A DNA stretch of 64,000 nt, taken from contig CAJNDS010002399.1 in assembly GCA_905221605.1 (NCBI GenBank), forward strand, positions 1 through 64,000, read 5' to 3'. Origin of the DNA: Symbiodinium natans (Eukaryota; Sar; Dinophyceae; Suessiales; Symbiodiniaceae). The position numbers and the translations under genes are program-made. Below, one piece after another: positions 18,901-27,880 of the stretch; the stretch's first letter is position 1, and each line of letters opens with the position of its first letter. The notes under the pieces were generated by a model. It saw only the letters and a program-made list of their open reading frames with translations, was not told the DNA's origin and searched no databases.

Positions 18901-21748
18901 TGTGGCTATCGCTTGGCATGAGCGCCAAAAGCTTCCTGACTGCAAGGGCGATTTTGTCCACATCAAGGCACGTTTGGGCGGCGTTGCCATGCCACGGGCC
19001 ATGCTGCAATATATCCTGGGTTCGGAATTGCGGCACGCTGTTAGTCTTGTCCATCATGAGAGCGACCAGCTTTGTATCTTCCGGCCCAGCCAGGCAGCAA
19101 GGACGCAAGCGATTGGCGCGGGAGCGCGTCTCTACTACTTCACTGGACCTGAGTCACTTGGCAGTGGTGGACACTCTTATGGTCACTTTGTCCACAGTGA
19201 AGAGCTATTCCAGCTCACGCCGGGGGATTATGTGCATAAGGAATTGACTAAAAAGATTTGCGGCTTGGCCGACCCCCGGATGGATCGCACAGTGCGAGCA
19301 GGTTTGATGGGGGTTGCGTGTGGCTCTGTCCAGCTTTCGGATAAGTCTAAAACTTTCATCAACTCCGTGCTGGGACGGCAAATCAGACGCCCCGATATGG
19401 AGGCTTTTCTCCGGATACCTTCCGCTGAGAACCGGAGCATTGCAAGTCTCCGTGCTGACTGTACCCAAGTCCTCCTGACGGATGCCAAGCCGCATCTGGC
19501 TGATTTGCCGCCCCCGTATCATGAACTTGGTCCCACGATGAAACTAGTTTTGGGTATGTGGCTCCCCCACCTGTCGTTAGAGCGCCTGGTTGACATGCTG
19601 GGTTATCAGTTTTTAGCCATGGCCTCGGAAGCAGAAATCGAGGAGGAGCCCTCGGAACAGTATCACTACCCAGAGCAAGCTGCGGTCAAGCGGGCCGCCA
19701 CCCCTGTGGCGATAAAGCCCGGCACGCATACATGGCCAATCTGCCTTCTCCATCGAGTTTACCCAAGGGCATCGGTCATGCTCCTTACACCGGAGTTGGC
19801 GGATGTCCCTGACTGGGCTAAAAAGTGGTTTGCTGTCGCTGGTAAAGTGCCGGCCAAGGGCACTGCTTTGCTGGTTACCTTGAGAGAAGACAAGGGGGAT
19901 GTGGCCTACCCAGGCATGTTTATAGAGCTCCTTGCCCCGAAGAAGCTTTTCACCGGCCCTGGAGAAAGTAAGGCCATGCAGCCAGTCAATATAACCATTG
20001 CCCTGCTCTTGACTGATGAACAGCACAACCAATTCGCGCAACGACCCTCACTGCCGAGAGTCAGCCAGCTTGAGGTTCTGCCCGGAGGAGCCTCTACCCC
20101 GCTTTGGGATGCTCTGTTACACATGCCTAGGGAAAGGCAGCATGTTGCATTGGGCGTTCCGCTAGAAGACTCGCCTCTTGATGCCATCCGGCAGCCACAG
20201 TGGTTGCCGGGCTTTCTCACAGATTTAGTGCTTGTCCTCCTTATCGGGCTAGTGGTGAGAGGGAACTGGCACGACACATGGGCACAGCTCATTCACCCGG
20301 AGGTCTGCCAAGTCTTCAGAGGCAAGCACGAAACGCAAGCTGCGCAGGCATCGCTTACTGCGGGTCCGGGGGCTTCCAACCCCTTGCAAAGCTTCCTCAA
20401 CCTTTGGCTTGCGGAGGAACAATCCTATCGCAAAGAATGGACGCCGACGCTGCTGAGTGGCGTGTTAGCTACGCTGCCTGACTCTCCGCTGCCCGGCCAA
20501 GAGGACGCCCGGACTCCTGCGCTGTGGCATGCGGAGTGTCTACGCCTGTCCCATGACTCGTTGAGCAACGAGCACGATCCGAGGACTCGAGCCAGCATCT
20601 TTGCGCTCGCGGTTGGTCCCGCCTTCCTTACGCGCCTCTGTGATACCTTTTGGGGGGCGGACGGACACCTGGCAGCGCTGCTGGGAGCGTGCTCGTACGG
20701 CCTGGCCGCTAATCGTACTTCTGTATTCATAACGGGTGCGCCCGGCAGCGGGAAGACACGATCCTGCGCGTTTCTAGGAGTACTCCTTGCGTGCCTGACG
20801 AGCCGGCTCACCCTGTACACCGCTCATGGCAATGAATCGGTTCGGGCCTATGTCGAAGCGGTTGATAGGCTCACGACTGCTAGCAATGAATTTGTTCGCA
20901 GCCGCATCGTTCGCATACCGGGTAACAAGGAGAAGGACACACATAAGCTCCCTTTTGATGTGCACGATTTGTACCGGGGGCTACTTGTAGCCACGACACA
21001 TGGTACGATTGTGGCAAGGCTTAGCTTTCCCTACTCGCAGCTCATTAACCGTCTAAAGGATGTTGAGTTGCTCCTCCGAGATGAAGCCCAGCAATTGGGC
21101 ACGCCTGGTTCCAACACCATTCTGGCGCACATCAAGCATGCACTTGATGTCATGATTGGCGACCACAGACAGCCCGCTGGAGGATCGCGACCCAATTACC
21201 ACTTCGTCACGGAGTTGTTGGAGCAAAAGATTTGTGGCCTCAATGCGGTCCCTGCCGACCTCCACACGCCAGCCACCTTGCCTGCGGCCCTTTTGCGGCA
21301 AACGGCCCAAAGTTCCGGCCCGTGGAAAAAGGGACAAGGCGAGATGCCCTCTTGGGGCAAGCCCCACCGTTCCTCTGGAGCGTCTGAGGTATTGTTCTCA
21401 GCGGTCTCGATGCTGGAATCGATTCTCTGTATAAGCATCGTCAAACCGAAGCAAGCCGAGACAGTCATGCAGGCCGCCGGGCTGAAGGCCATTGTCGGAC
21501 CGGCTGTCAACCTCTCGCTCTGTTCATCCATGCGCCTCCCTCCTGAGATTGCTGCCATTCTATACGCATGTCGGTACTCGGAGGCGTGCCGCTTCGAGCT
21601 GATAGGCAGGGTCCCTCGGCTACGTATGCCACCAGGTCCCACGATGCAGCACCTGCTCGGGCGGCCACTGCGTAGCCTTGCAGGCAGGTGGATGGAAACG
21701 TGTCGATGGGTACGGGTGCAAGATCAGGATGAGACCCAAACCAAATAG
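15980..21748 (+). CDS. Giant multidomain protein, N-terminal part: serine-hydrolase-like domain + SF1 helicase motifs I-IV
   Basis: First ATG of a frame open from 15941; 1,922 residues to the TAG at 21746. A proline-rich stretch lies at about residues 130-260. A serine-hydrolase-like domain has the nucleophile elbow VTGFSAGSYTG (~960), a candidate acid in HHESDQLC (~1025) and a candidate histidine in GGHSYGH (~1060). A superfamily 1 helicase core follows: Walker A ITGAPGSGKTRS (~1583), motif II LRDEAQQLG (~1699), motif III IGDHRQP (~1725) and an SMRLPPEI motif IV equivalent (~1850). Motifs V and VI are missing here but appear at once in the next frame after a one-base shift near 21740. The two ORFs are therefore one gene. 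The closest recognisable family is UPF1-type RNA/DNA helicases; the combination with a hydrolase is not one I know. Confidence 0.75.
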   Translation: MESYACQPYAIRVGAQVLQVHVARRGQLTALATLGTSDVAMTRQMQAGVILPHELDAAGWCRYFPPEIQPLLCLDHSAFLRNSNAVCFARQPTVRCFLLHAWRPGIGIMPHSSALMGRAVSTHSALPGDAIDLPPWASVVTEQGAGRETALSPGPWQTPSPNPPRVCWPDNSPRPPIPPIPPRVGEYPVGEVSRIEPRIPHGRPPPAPVAADLPPWQVPSHPGPQVLAATAMQAICQLRTLSADHAPGPQEPEDLAQALESNQNFPEPTPSGVLPLKLASGAISGEPPEPQGLHPEIDYNALLGCLLPQLRAAESAGAHVLLLVTDSRCFLSIPHFPYFVRHLVARMQWEGPFKERWFPILVNTKEAGLASVHFTWAGPEILAVLRVLAPGVVLMLLDHDTLFTARWEAEELRRFAVLDLLPNTLSTESLGSMEVETDETQPCGSLPASPWSCSPDGSIPCGARSPNSIGMVCASEDQLEANGGLVLFYPNAPDGKHPRPPRFCIPGNVASAVTSIGTALSRALQLVIMPSEVPTPLPGMHEQVPLDQIHYRQCLRNTPLAGTTAHKHSDFVFAWALLGRYIHEVAWKTADLTAGRPEPDIQFGASPVRQVRGVKTWGQGPYEQGFLPLLMGYGGSHSRLAILPGPDLFMANRYAEVIPPPFVHGYGAKGKNILPQWGSVVRLPTLPESVWGNGDTVPLWASVGKKGSGPVRLQLFPGVLMFWKKDALSSCRATPKWRSRPNTPTGPLALLAAAAHAWLAQADLPWPLFAADIKVTPLGLSQYWDDGLAMRVQQALAAFAFPAYQYPPPKPHLTPSGECRSLFISGMNGKAENTPPTVSGSIIHTANSYALTGLEMETVRDNQGKKVRYEDTQRPLLLSTSGNAAHALLLLPQAAQLWARALYPQVEGCGLPAAVRARISSVEASLTMCPALAHLHMPHTAALTALHVGLAAGRAGECKLCVTGFSAGSYTGAAVAIAWHERQKLPDCKGDFVHIKARLGGVAMPRAMLQYILGSELRHAVSLVHHESDQLCIFRPSQAARTQAIGAGARLYYFTGPESLGSGGHSYGHFVHSEELFQLTPGDYVHKELTKKICGLADPRMDRTVRAGLMGVACGSVQLSDKSKTFINSVLGRQIRRPDMEAFLRIPSAENRSIASLRADCTQVLLTDAKPHLADLPPPYHELGPTMKLVLGMWLPHLSLERLVDMLGYQFLAMASEAEIEEEPSEQYHYPEQAAVKRAATPVAIKPGTHTWPICLLHRVYPRASVMLLTPELADVPDWAKKWFAVAGKVPAKGTALLVTLREDKGDVAYPGMFIELLAPKKLFTGPGESKAMQPVNITIALLLTDEQHNQFAQRPSLPRVSQLEVLPGGASTPLWDALLHMPRERQHVALGVPLEDSPLDAIRQPQWLPGFLTDLVLVLLIGLVVRGNWHDTWAQLIHPEVCQVFRGKHETQAAQASLTAGPGASNPLQSFLNLWLAEEQSYRKEWTPTLLSGVLATLPDSPLPGQEDARTPALWHAECLRLSHDSLSNEHDPRTRASIFALAVGPAFLTRLCDTFWGADGHLAALLGACSYGLAANRTSVFITGAPGSGKTRSCAFLGVLLACLTSRLTLYTAHGNESVRAYVEAVDRLTTASNEFVRSRIVRIPGNKEKDTHKLPFDVHDLYRGLLVATTHGTIVARLSFPYSQLINRLKDVELLLRDEAQQLGTPGSNTILAHIKHALDVMIGDHRQPAGGSRPNYHFVTELLEQKICGLNAVPADLHTPATLPAALLRQTAQSSGPWKKGQGEMPSWGKPHRSSGASEVLFSAVSMLESILCISIVKPKQAETVMQAAGLKAIVGPAVNLSLCSSMRLPPEIAAILYACRYSEACRFELIGRVPRLRMPPGPTMQHLLGRPLRSLAGRWMETCRWVRVQDQDETQTK

Positions 21749-21768
21749 GCAGAAGCTACGACCTCAGC

Positions 21769-24700
21769 ATGGTCCTGGCGGACATTGTGCTCACTTTTGG
21801 GCACCAGGTCTATCCTGACTCCCCTATCGGGATGGTCTCTCAGTATGCCAGGATTGTTACCCAAATGAAGTTTATGCTGCAGTTGAGTCTCCCCGCAGAC
21901 CCACTGGGCGATGACGATATGAGCCTACTTGAAGCCTGCCAAACCGCGGAAGACTTCCCGCTGACTGGCGCGCCCAACACTTGGAGCCTTGTGACGTTTC
22001 GGACCTTCCTCATGAATCGCATAGGGTCCCTTAAACGCTTCTTCGGCGCTATCACCACGGCCTGCTCCACTGGCCCCACATTTGGGATATGTGTCTTTGT
22101 GACATGTCGGGCTTCTGGATTCCTGTTTAGTAGCGAGGCAGGGTTTGCCCGAGCCACCTCCTCCTTCACGAGAGGGCTTGGGGCTTTGGTTTTCGTGGCA
22201 CCGCACTACTCTGATGGTATAGGTGCATGCTTCCAAATGGCGGCCTGCGCAACCGGGGGCCTAATTGAATGCGCTGAATATGTGCGCACACAAGCCAGCT
22301 TGTGGAGCATGGATGGCCCTGGCATTGCAACGGCATTACACAAGCAAGCCTTCCGAGAACGGACAGTAGCCAGCATCGTGCTGCCTGCGGAACGCAAAGT
22401 TGGGCTGGACCTCTTTGGAACACCACCCCTGCATCAAGCGTGGGCTTTGAAGGCCACCTGGGGAGATAAGCGGGAGGTTTTTTACCGCACACTTCAGCAA
22501 GAAGGATGGGGGAGTCCCTCTTTCACCTCCAACTCCTATTCGGGCACCATTGTTAGTCTGCAAACGCGCGGCTTCGTCCTGGAGCCCCTGCCCAATGCTG
22601 TGTATTGTGTCCCCTTCCAGCCGGTGAGGGAAGGAGATGGGGTCGCCCAGTGCCTCACCTGCTTGCTAGGGGACACCAGCATTAGGATGCCGCCCAAGCG
22701 GGGATCGGCTCAACGCGCTGACCCGGCTTTCGAACACAAGGCCGGCATACTGCGAGCCGCCCGTGGTCTTCACCTCCTACCTGTTCGTACGGGTAAGGCT
22801 GCCTCCGAAACTGCGATTGATGTGGACTCTCCGGGAAACAGCCCTGTGCCCGCGGGTAGTAACAGTCCCGACGTGGTAGTTGCTACTGCAGTCGCAGTCG
22901 AGGTTCCTACGCCGCAGCAGTCGCCAGCCCAAGGCGAGGCTACCACAAACGCGCGCCATGGCGAGCGGTGGGGTACACCATGGCTCCAGCCTCGGGCCGC
23001 GAGGGGCTCCATTGCGGCAGCTGTCAGCCCGCCTCCGCCAGCTAGACGGGACGTTTCCCGAACCCCTTGCGGCACCCCAACGCGGGAGAGAGGACCAGTG
23101 ACGAAGGAGCCTGCAACGAAAGAGCATGCGGTTGTGCCGGCTGCGAGTCCTATTGCTCTGGATGCTTGTGTGACGACTCCCTCTAGTGAAGTTGATCACA
23201 GGATCGGAGGGGGTAGCGCCGCCTCGTGTCCACCCCGTAGTGGCGGCAACATTAGGGACCCGCCGCCTGGCGTACGACGTCCACCCAGCCCCCGGACACG
23301 GCCCACGCACACAGCATCTCCGGATGGGATTAGGACGGTTGAGGCGTCACAGCCCCCTTGCGCTAAGTCTCCCACGGACTCACTTGGCCTGACGGAACCA
23401 AAATCGGATCTCCCTATGCCTCCCCATGGCCTGACGCCCATCCCCGCCAGGCCTGTGCCCGCTGTCCAAGCTCGCAAGGAAAGTCGGCCTCTCGCTTTGG
23501 ACGAAGACGGCTCTCAGCAGCTGGAACCACCAAAAGCCAAGCCTCGAGGGCCTAGCGAGCCCAGCGGCACCCGCGATCCCAGCGCCCCAGCCTGCGCACC
23601 CATCATGCAGAGCAACACAGTCTCGGTCTGTGATCTCATGTGGCGCGCACTTGCAGCGGGACATCACTTTGGTAAGAATGTCAAACCTCGGCCCTACATG
23701 AACCTGCGTGACTCGCAACACCTCACAACACACTGCCAGCAGCTTCGGGCATATAGGGCCTATGAGGTGTTTTTGAACGGCATACCGAACCAGCTGCAAG
23801 ACTCGGATATGCTGATCGGAATCGCTGACACGCTACTGCATCTGCCTGAAACGTTTCCGGCAGCGTATTTGAAGGTTTATGACCCTATCATCACGCAGTG
23901 CCTTAGATTGTCGGGGGCATTGCAGCATTTCGACCTTGCTGAAATGTTGGATTGCCCGGTCCCGCAGCTGGACAAAGCGAGGCTTTCGGAGTCCCTGGTG
24001 GGGTATGGCTTTCTTACCACAGCGCAGTACATCGCGGATCTTTTCTCTGCGGTGTCGGACTTGCCGAGTGTCATCAATGCCAGTTTTCCTGCAATGCTCA
24101 GCTACGCTGACCCAGATTATTGGCTGGGTGCACTTCTGCTCGCATTCGAGTCCCACCAAAAAGGTCCCCTGGAGCGTACGGCAGGGCTGCCCATTGTTCT
24201 TGGTTTTCCTGAATCTGACAATAAAATTACTGACCTGCAGATCAATGTGCCGCCTGCAGCCATGGTGGCCTTCTTGGCTGGCCGCGCTTATCGGTGTCCC
24301 ACGTGCCCTACTACCAAATATGTGATGGACGCGCACAGTGGACTGCCACAAGTCACTGGCCAAGCCTCCCAAGAAGCCTTGCAGGCATGGGCCGCAGCTG
24401 CTAAGCACACGGACGTGGAAACGGCCAGGCTTGCCCAGCCCAGCCTGAATACGTTCCTAGGCATCACGCTGCAGGGCACACAGACACTTGGGCAAAGGCA
24501 CTATCAAGAATTTAGGCCGGACCTCCCCCCTGCCCATTTCCTTGACGCCATCCGGCTTGCTCTTGCGGCCTCGGTGGCCAACCAAAACATTGAACATTTT
24601 TGGTCAGTTTTTAACTTGGAATGGCCTGACACTTCTCACAGAATGGCTGTTTTTCTACGGCGAGTGTTGCCCCTAGAGTGCTTGCTCTCCTCGCCCTGTG

Positions 24701-25407
24701 CTGCGCCTGTGGAAGCGAACGCTGCAGCAACCTCGCCGGAGGTCGTCAGCATCTCTTCCGAAACTAACGAAGGCTCTCCCTGCCCGATGGATGACATGTC
24801 AGACGCGGAGGACGAACCCGAGGCACAGGTGAATGATTGGCGCTTCTCGGAGCTGCGAACCACTGACCTTGCAGCTTTGCGAGAAGTGGATGTCTCCGCC
24901 CCTTTCCGGCTGCCAGTCATCTTTGATGCGCATTGGAAAGGGATCAGCACCACACCCACCAAGCATGGGCCCCAACGTCCCCAAAATGCGTGGTATGACG
25001 CAGCCACTGCTCATTGGGCTGCCATTAAGGGGCTCATGCGAGCCAAACATCCAACCAAGCAGCGCCTCAACAGCTTCTGGTTTAGGATGTACTGTCATGG
25101 CACCCCCAAGGACCCTGATCCTTCGGCCCTGCGTGCTGCAGTTACCTCCTTCCCCTTTCAGTATAAGGACGAAGGTGTTGTGCAGTACAGGCAAATCCAG
25201 GAAGCTGTCCGGGTGATGTGGCACGCGGCCCAAACCTCAATGACAAGATACATGCGTATCCCCATTCCGGACGGCATCCCTGAGTGGGGGGTTGATGAGC
25301 AAGAGCTGCCTCCAATGCAGGTCATGCCCAGCCGAGGGAAGCGTTCCCATACCACCTCAGCTGGCCATCGCTCCCGGCGTCCGGACTGGGATGGCTCCTG
25401 GCAATAG
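21769..25407 (+). CDS. Giant multidomain protein, C-terminal part: SF1 helicase motifs V-VI and unknown C-terminus
   Basis: This frame continues the preceding ORF. It is open from about 21733 upstream of the ATG at 21769, and its first 140 residues supply the rest of the helicase. PIGMVSQYARIV corresponds to the IGVITPY strand, LLEACQTAEDF…LVTFRTF to the FQGxExD motif V region, and GFARATSSFTRGLGALVFV to the VALTRAKxGLxIVG motif VI. Residues ~300-620 are Pro/Ser/Ala-rich and likely disordered. A helical domain of ~450 residues follows (starting near VCDLMWRAL), containing a CPTC pair near 24296-24307. An acidic patch (~residues 1000-1025) and a basic C-terminus end the protein. As a separate protein it would lack ATPase motifs, so it is best read as one gene with 15980-21748. 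Confidence 0.7.
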   Translation: MVLADIVLTFGHQVYPDSPIGMVSQYARIVTQMKFMLQLSLPADPLGDDDMSLLEACQTAEDFPLTGAPNTWSLVTFRTFLMNRIGSLKRFFGAITTACSTGPTFGICVFVTCRASGFLFSSEAGFARATSSFTRGLGALVFVAPHYSDGIGACFQMAACATGGLIECAEYVRTQASLWSMDGPGIATALHKQAFRERTVASIVLPAERKVGLDLFGTPPLHQAWALKATWGDKREVFYRTLQQEGWGSPSFTSNSYSGTIVSLQTRGFVLEPLPNAVYCVPFQPVREGDGVAQCLTCLLGDTSIRMPPKRGSAQRADPAFEHKAGILRAARGLHLLPVRTGKAASETAIDVDSPGNSPVPAGSNSPDVVVATAVAVEVPTPQQSPAQGEATTNARHGERWGTPWLQPRAARGSIAAAVSPPPPARRDVSRTPCGTPTRERGPVTKEPATKEHAVVPAASPIALDACVTTPSSEVDHRIGGGSAASCPPRSGGNIRDPPPGVRRPPSPRTRPTHTASPDGIRTVEASQPPCAKSPTDSLGLTEPKSDLPMPPHGLTPIPARPVPAVQARKESRPLALDEDGSQQLEPPKAKPRGPSEPSGTRDPSAPACAPIMQSNTVSVCDLMWRALAAGHHFGKNVKPRPYMNLRDSQHLTTHCQQLRAYRAYEVFLNGIPNQLQDSDMLIGIADTLLHLPETFPAAYLKVYDPIITQCLRLSGALQHFDLAEMLDCPVPQLDKARLSESLVGYGFLTTAQYIADLFSAVSDLPSVINASFPAMLSYADPDYWLGALLLAFESHQKGPLERTAGLPIVLGFPESDNKITDLQINVPPAAMVAFLAGRAYRCPTCPTTKYVMDAHSGLPQVTGQASQEALQAWAAAAKHTDVETARLAQPSLNTFLGITLQGTQTLGQRHYQEFRPDLPPAHFLDAIRLALAASVANQNIEHFWSVFNLEWPDTSHRMAVFLRRVLPLECLLSSPCAAPVEANAAATSPEVVSISSETNEGSPCPMDDMSDAEDEPEAQVNDWRFSELRTTDLAALREVDVSAPFRLPVIFDAHWKGISTTPTKHGPQRPQNAWYDAATAHWAAIKGLMRAKHPTKQRLNSFWFRMYCHGTPKDPDPSALRAAVTSFPFQYKDEGVVQYRQIQEAVRVMWHAAQTSMTRYMRIPIPDGIPEWGVDEQELPPMQVMPSRGKRSHTTSAGHRSRRPDWDGSWQ

Positions 25408-25486
25408 ACAGCAAACTGTCATCTGAGGGCTCCTACTGACGCCATGCGAACGCACCATTGAGTCCTTTCATGGCATGCTGCCTAGC

Positions 25487-26230
25487 GTGATGTGAGCCCT
25501 CACATCTCCTCACCGATACATGCCGCAAGACTACCTCGGGATACTCTTGGTTTGGCAACCCTCTCGTGGTCTATGCCACGGATTGGATCGTGCTTGTCTT
25601 TTGTGTGCTTACAGCTTGCAGCTGTGAACACCCTTCTGGGTCGGCCCCGCGGTGTGCCTGTGAGAACGGGGGGCCTTTCTTTCGTGGTTGCTCCACTGGC
25701 CATCGGCCACGGACTACCCTGGACCGGTCCTGCCTGGATGTTCCAGCTTTGTCCTCGGTAAAACGGCCAATCTTCCTTTCCTCTGCCCCCTCTAGGTGGG
25801 CTGGTTGCCCGCTTCTATGTGCTACGACCGTGTGTGAACCCCTCGGACTTGAGTGTTGACCATCTCTCGTCTGGACGGTGACACCCCCGTGTCGTACAAC
25901 GGCGTCATGCCAATTGGGAGAGACCAGCTAGGGGATGCTGCTTCTGGGCTGTGGACACTTCTACGCGGAGATCAGGTTTCCACTTCCCTGGCAATGTGCC
26001 ATCGAGCACCTGTGGACAACCTGGCCTTCACGAGAGCCATTCTCGCCTGTGCTTGGGTTGCTGCGGGGTTCCCTGCCTGCTTGGGTGTATATCTCTGCTT
26101 GCGTCAAAGCAGCCATACATGACTACCTCCCCATCGGTAGGTGGCCAAGCGTGATGTGAGCCCTCACATCTCCTCGCCGACGTCTGTCGGTTTGGGCATG
26201 GAGGGTCTGATTCTGGTTATTGAACCCTCA
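25487..26230 (+). pseudogene. Decayed copies of the hydrolase-like gene (two fragments)
   Basis: 25487-25560 matches only the region around the GATGTGAGCCCTCACATC palindrome of the 14586-15455 gene. From about 25940, GCGHFYAE…PLPWQCAIEHLW parallels the intact gene's GCGHFYVE…PLPWQGAIEYLW. The similarity then runs through the PAW segment to a second palindrome copy near 26153-26170. The frames are shifted and no full-length product is possible. The layout indicates partial duplication followed by decay. Confidence 0.7.
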
Positions 26231-26269
26231 ACCCTCACCGGCCAAGGAGATAGTTGCTTGGCCTTGAGT

Positions 26270-26410
26270 GCGAAGTTTCGACTGGGGGACTCTCCCGCTT
26301 CCTGCGGGGCAGGTGGGGTCCCCGCCTGCTTGGGTTTACCTGATGGCTCTGATTGGAACGAAGCAGTCAAGCCTGCTTTGGCCGTCGGAAGAGACTCTTG
26401 TGAGTCAAAA
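26270..26410 (+). pseudogene. Internal fragment of the hydrolase-like gene
   Basis: The stretch CTGCTTGGGTTTACCTGATGG… parallels the intact gene's segment encoding PPAWMLPDGAAW and the following helix (around 14907-14960). Only about 100 bases are recognisable, and both ends are unrelated. Confidence 0.5.
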
Positions 26411-26639
26411 GAACGTTGCGCCTTGTGCTCGGAGAGGCTCCACTGGCTGACCACCATGGAGTGCTCTGGGCTGGTCCTACCCTTTGTTCTTGCCTTAAGT
26501 CCCCACTGGCTGACCACCATGGGGCAACTTTATACTTCGGATCAAGAAGGTTGACACCTGCAACGTCCCGTGCCAAGGCACGACTATGCCCCACCTGTGA
26601 TGGCGGACTTGTGAACCTTCTCGTGAACGGCCTTGGCTG

Positions 26640-26800
26640 GTGCTGAATGTAGTCGCATGATGGTGGTTTTGTGAATCTGGCAGCGTCGCCTTTTGCGACG
26701 CACCTGCGCACTCGGTGCTACATTTGTGCTCCCGGCCTCTTCGACGATTTCGAGTACTGAGTGCACAGGGTGACCTAGCAGTTCGGCGCGCTGGCTGTGG
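26640..26800 (+). repeat. ~160-bp duplicated block, copy 1
   Basis: Contains GCATGATGGTGGTTTTG…, then GACGATTTCGAGTACTGAGT and CTAGCAGTTCGGCGCG. The same order recurs at about 27735-27880. The copies are about 1.08 kb apart and bracket the third hydrolase pseudogene, so a ~1.1-kb unit was duplicated. Confidence 0.7.
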
Positions 26801-27130
26801 ACACTTCTACGTGGAGATTATGCACCCGCTGACTTGGCAGGGAGCCATTCCCCACTTGTAGAACAACCTGGCCCTCTTGAGACTCTAGAGGGTCACCCTC
26901 GTCTGAGCTTGGCCTGCGGCAGGGCAAGTGGGCTCCCCGCCCGCGTGGATGTTACCTGAAGGCTCTGATTGGATCAAAGTAGCAATACCATGGAGATCCT
27001 TGCACTTCGGCACCAATGTGATGTGAGCCCTCCCATCTCCTTACCGACGTACCTCGCGGGTTTGGGTTTGGAGGGACCTGATGCGTGCCGATGCGCAGGC
27101 CAGCGCCAAGGTTGCGTGGCCTTGTGTGAG
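26790..27130 (+). pseudogene. Decayed copy of the hydrolase-like gene, third
   Basis: Begins with GGCTGTGGACACTTCTACG, equivalent to the GCGHFYVE segment. It continues through the Pro-Leu-x-Trp-Gln segment, an internal TAG, a recognisable PAWMLPE-like stretch and a mutated palindrome near 27018 (only one arm intact). Multiple stops and indels make it a clear pseudogene. Confidence 0.7.
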
Positions 27131-27734
27131 ATGCCTGGACTGGGAGGTTCCTCGTTGTCATTATAAACCCTGTGGCGTTAAGGGTTTGGTAACTCGCTGT
27201 GGACTCTCGCCGTGGAATCGGTAGCTGCAGCTACTCTCGCCCCCCCTCTGGCCGTGCGCGGGCACCTCTCTGGGTGGGCACTTGCACGCCAGGTTGACTG
27301 GAGAACCCTGTGCTCGGAGCTACTCCACTGGCTGACCACCATGGAGTGCCCTGGGCCCGTCCTGCTTTGATTGTTCTTGCTGTCAAGTCCCCACTGGCTG
27401 ACCTCCATGGGGCATATGCCCCCTGTGCCGGGTGCGGACACCTCTCTGGGTGGGCACTTGTACGCCAAGGTGAATGGAGCACCCAGTGCTCGGAGCTACT
27501 CCACTGGCTGACCACCACGGAGTGCCCTGGGCCGGTCTTGCCTTGATTGTTCTTGCTGTTAAGTCCCCACTGGCTGACCACCGTGGGGCATATGCACATC
27601 TTTCATCCCCCCTAGGGAGTCTGACTTGCAACATCCTTTCGCCATTGAGTGTCGGTTGTCTGTCCTTGACAACGAGTACGTGATCCGAACCTCTTCTGAT
27701 GACCTCGGTTTGAATAACCGCTGTCGCACCAGTG

Positions 27735-27880
27735 GCTACATGATGGTGGTTTTGAGAATCTGGCAATGTCGCAATTTGCGATTCCCCCACAAGCTCTGTG
27801 CTTCCTTGTGAACCGGGACTTCATTGACGACTTCGAGTACTGAGTCCGTGGGGTATCTAGTAGTTCAGCGCGATTGCTCG
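27735..27880 (+). repeat. ~160-bp duplicated block, copy 2
   Basis: Second copy of the block at 26640-26800, sharing CATGATGGTGGTTTTGAGAA and GACTTCGAGTACTGAGT. It marks the right end of the pseudogene/repeat cluster. Confidence 0.7.

Larger units (their letters stand above)
26438..27600 (+). repeat. Dispersed/tandem repeat containing CACTGGCTGACCACCATGG
   Basis: A paired motif (CTCCACTGGCTGACC… then CCCCACTGGCTGACC…, about 70 bases apart) occurs near 26438, 27323 and 27499. The last two copies form a 176-base tandem duplication that also includes GTGCTCGGAGCTA. Short ORFs on either strand here are artefacts of the repetition. Confidence 0.75.

Noticed and set aside
20700-21600. Transposase or viral replicase identity for the helicase gene
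   Set aside because: Motifs I-VI identify an SF1 helicase, but no transposase, capsid or RNA-polymerase motif was found nearby to support a viral or DNA-transposon origin.
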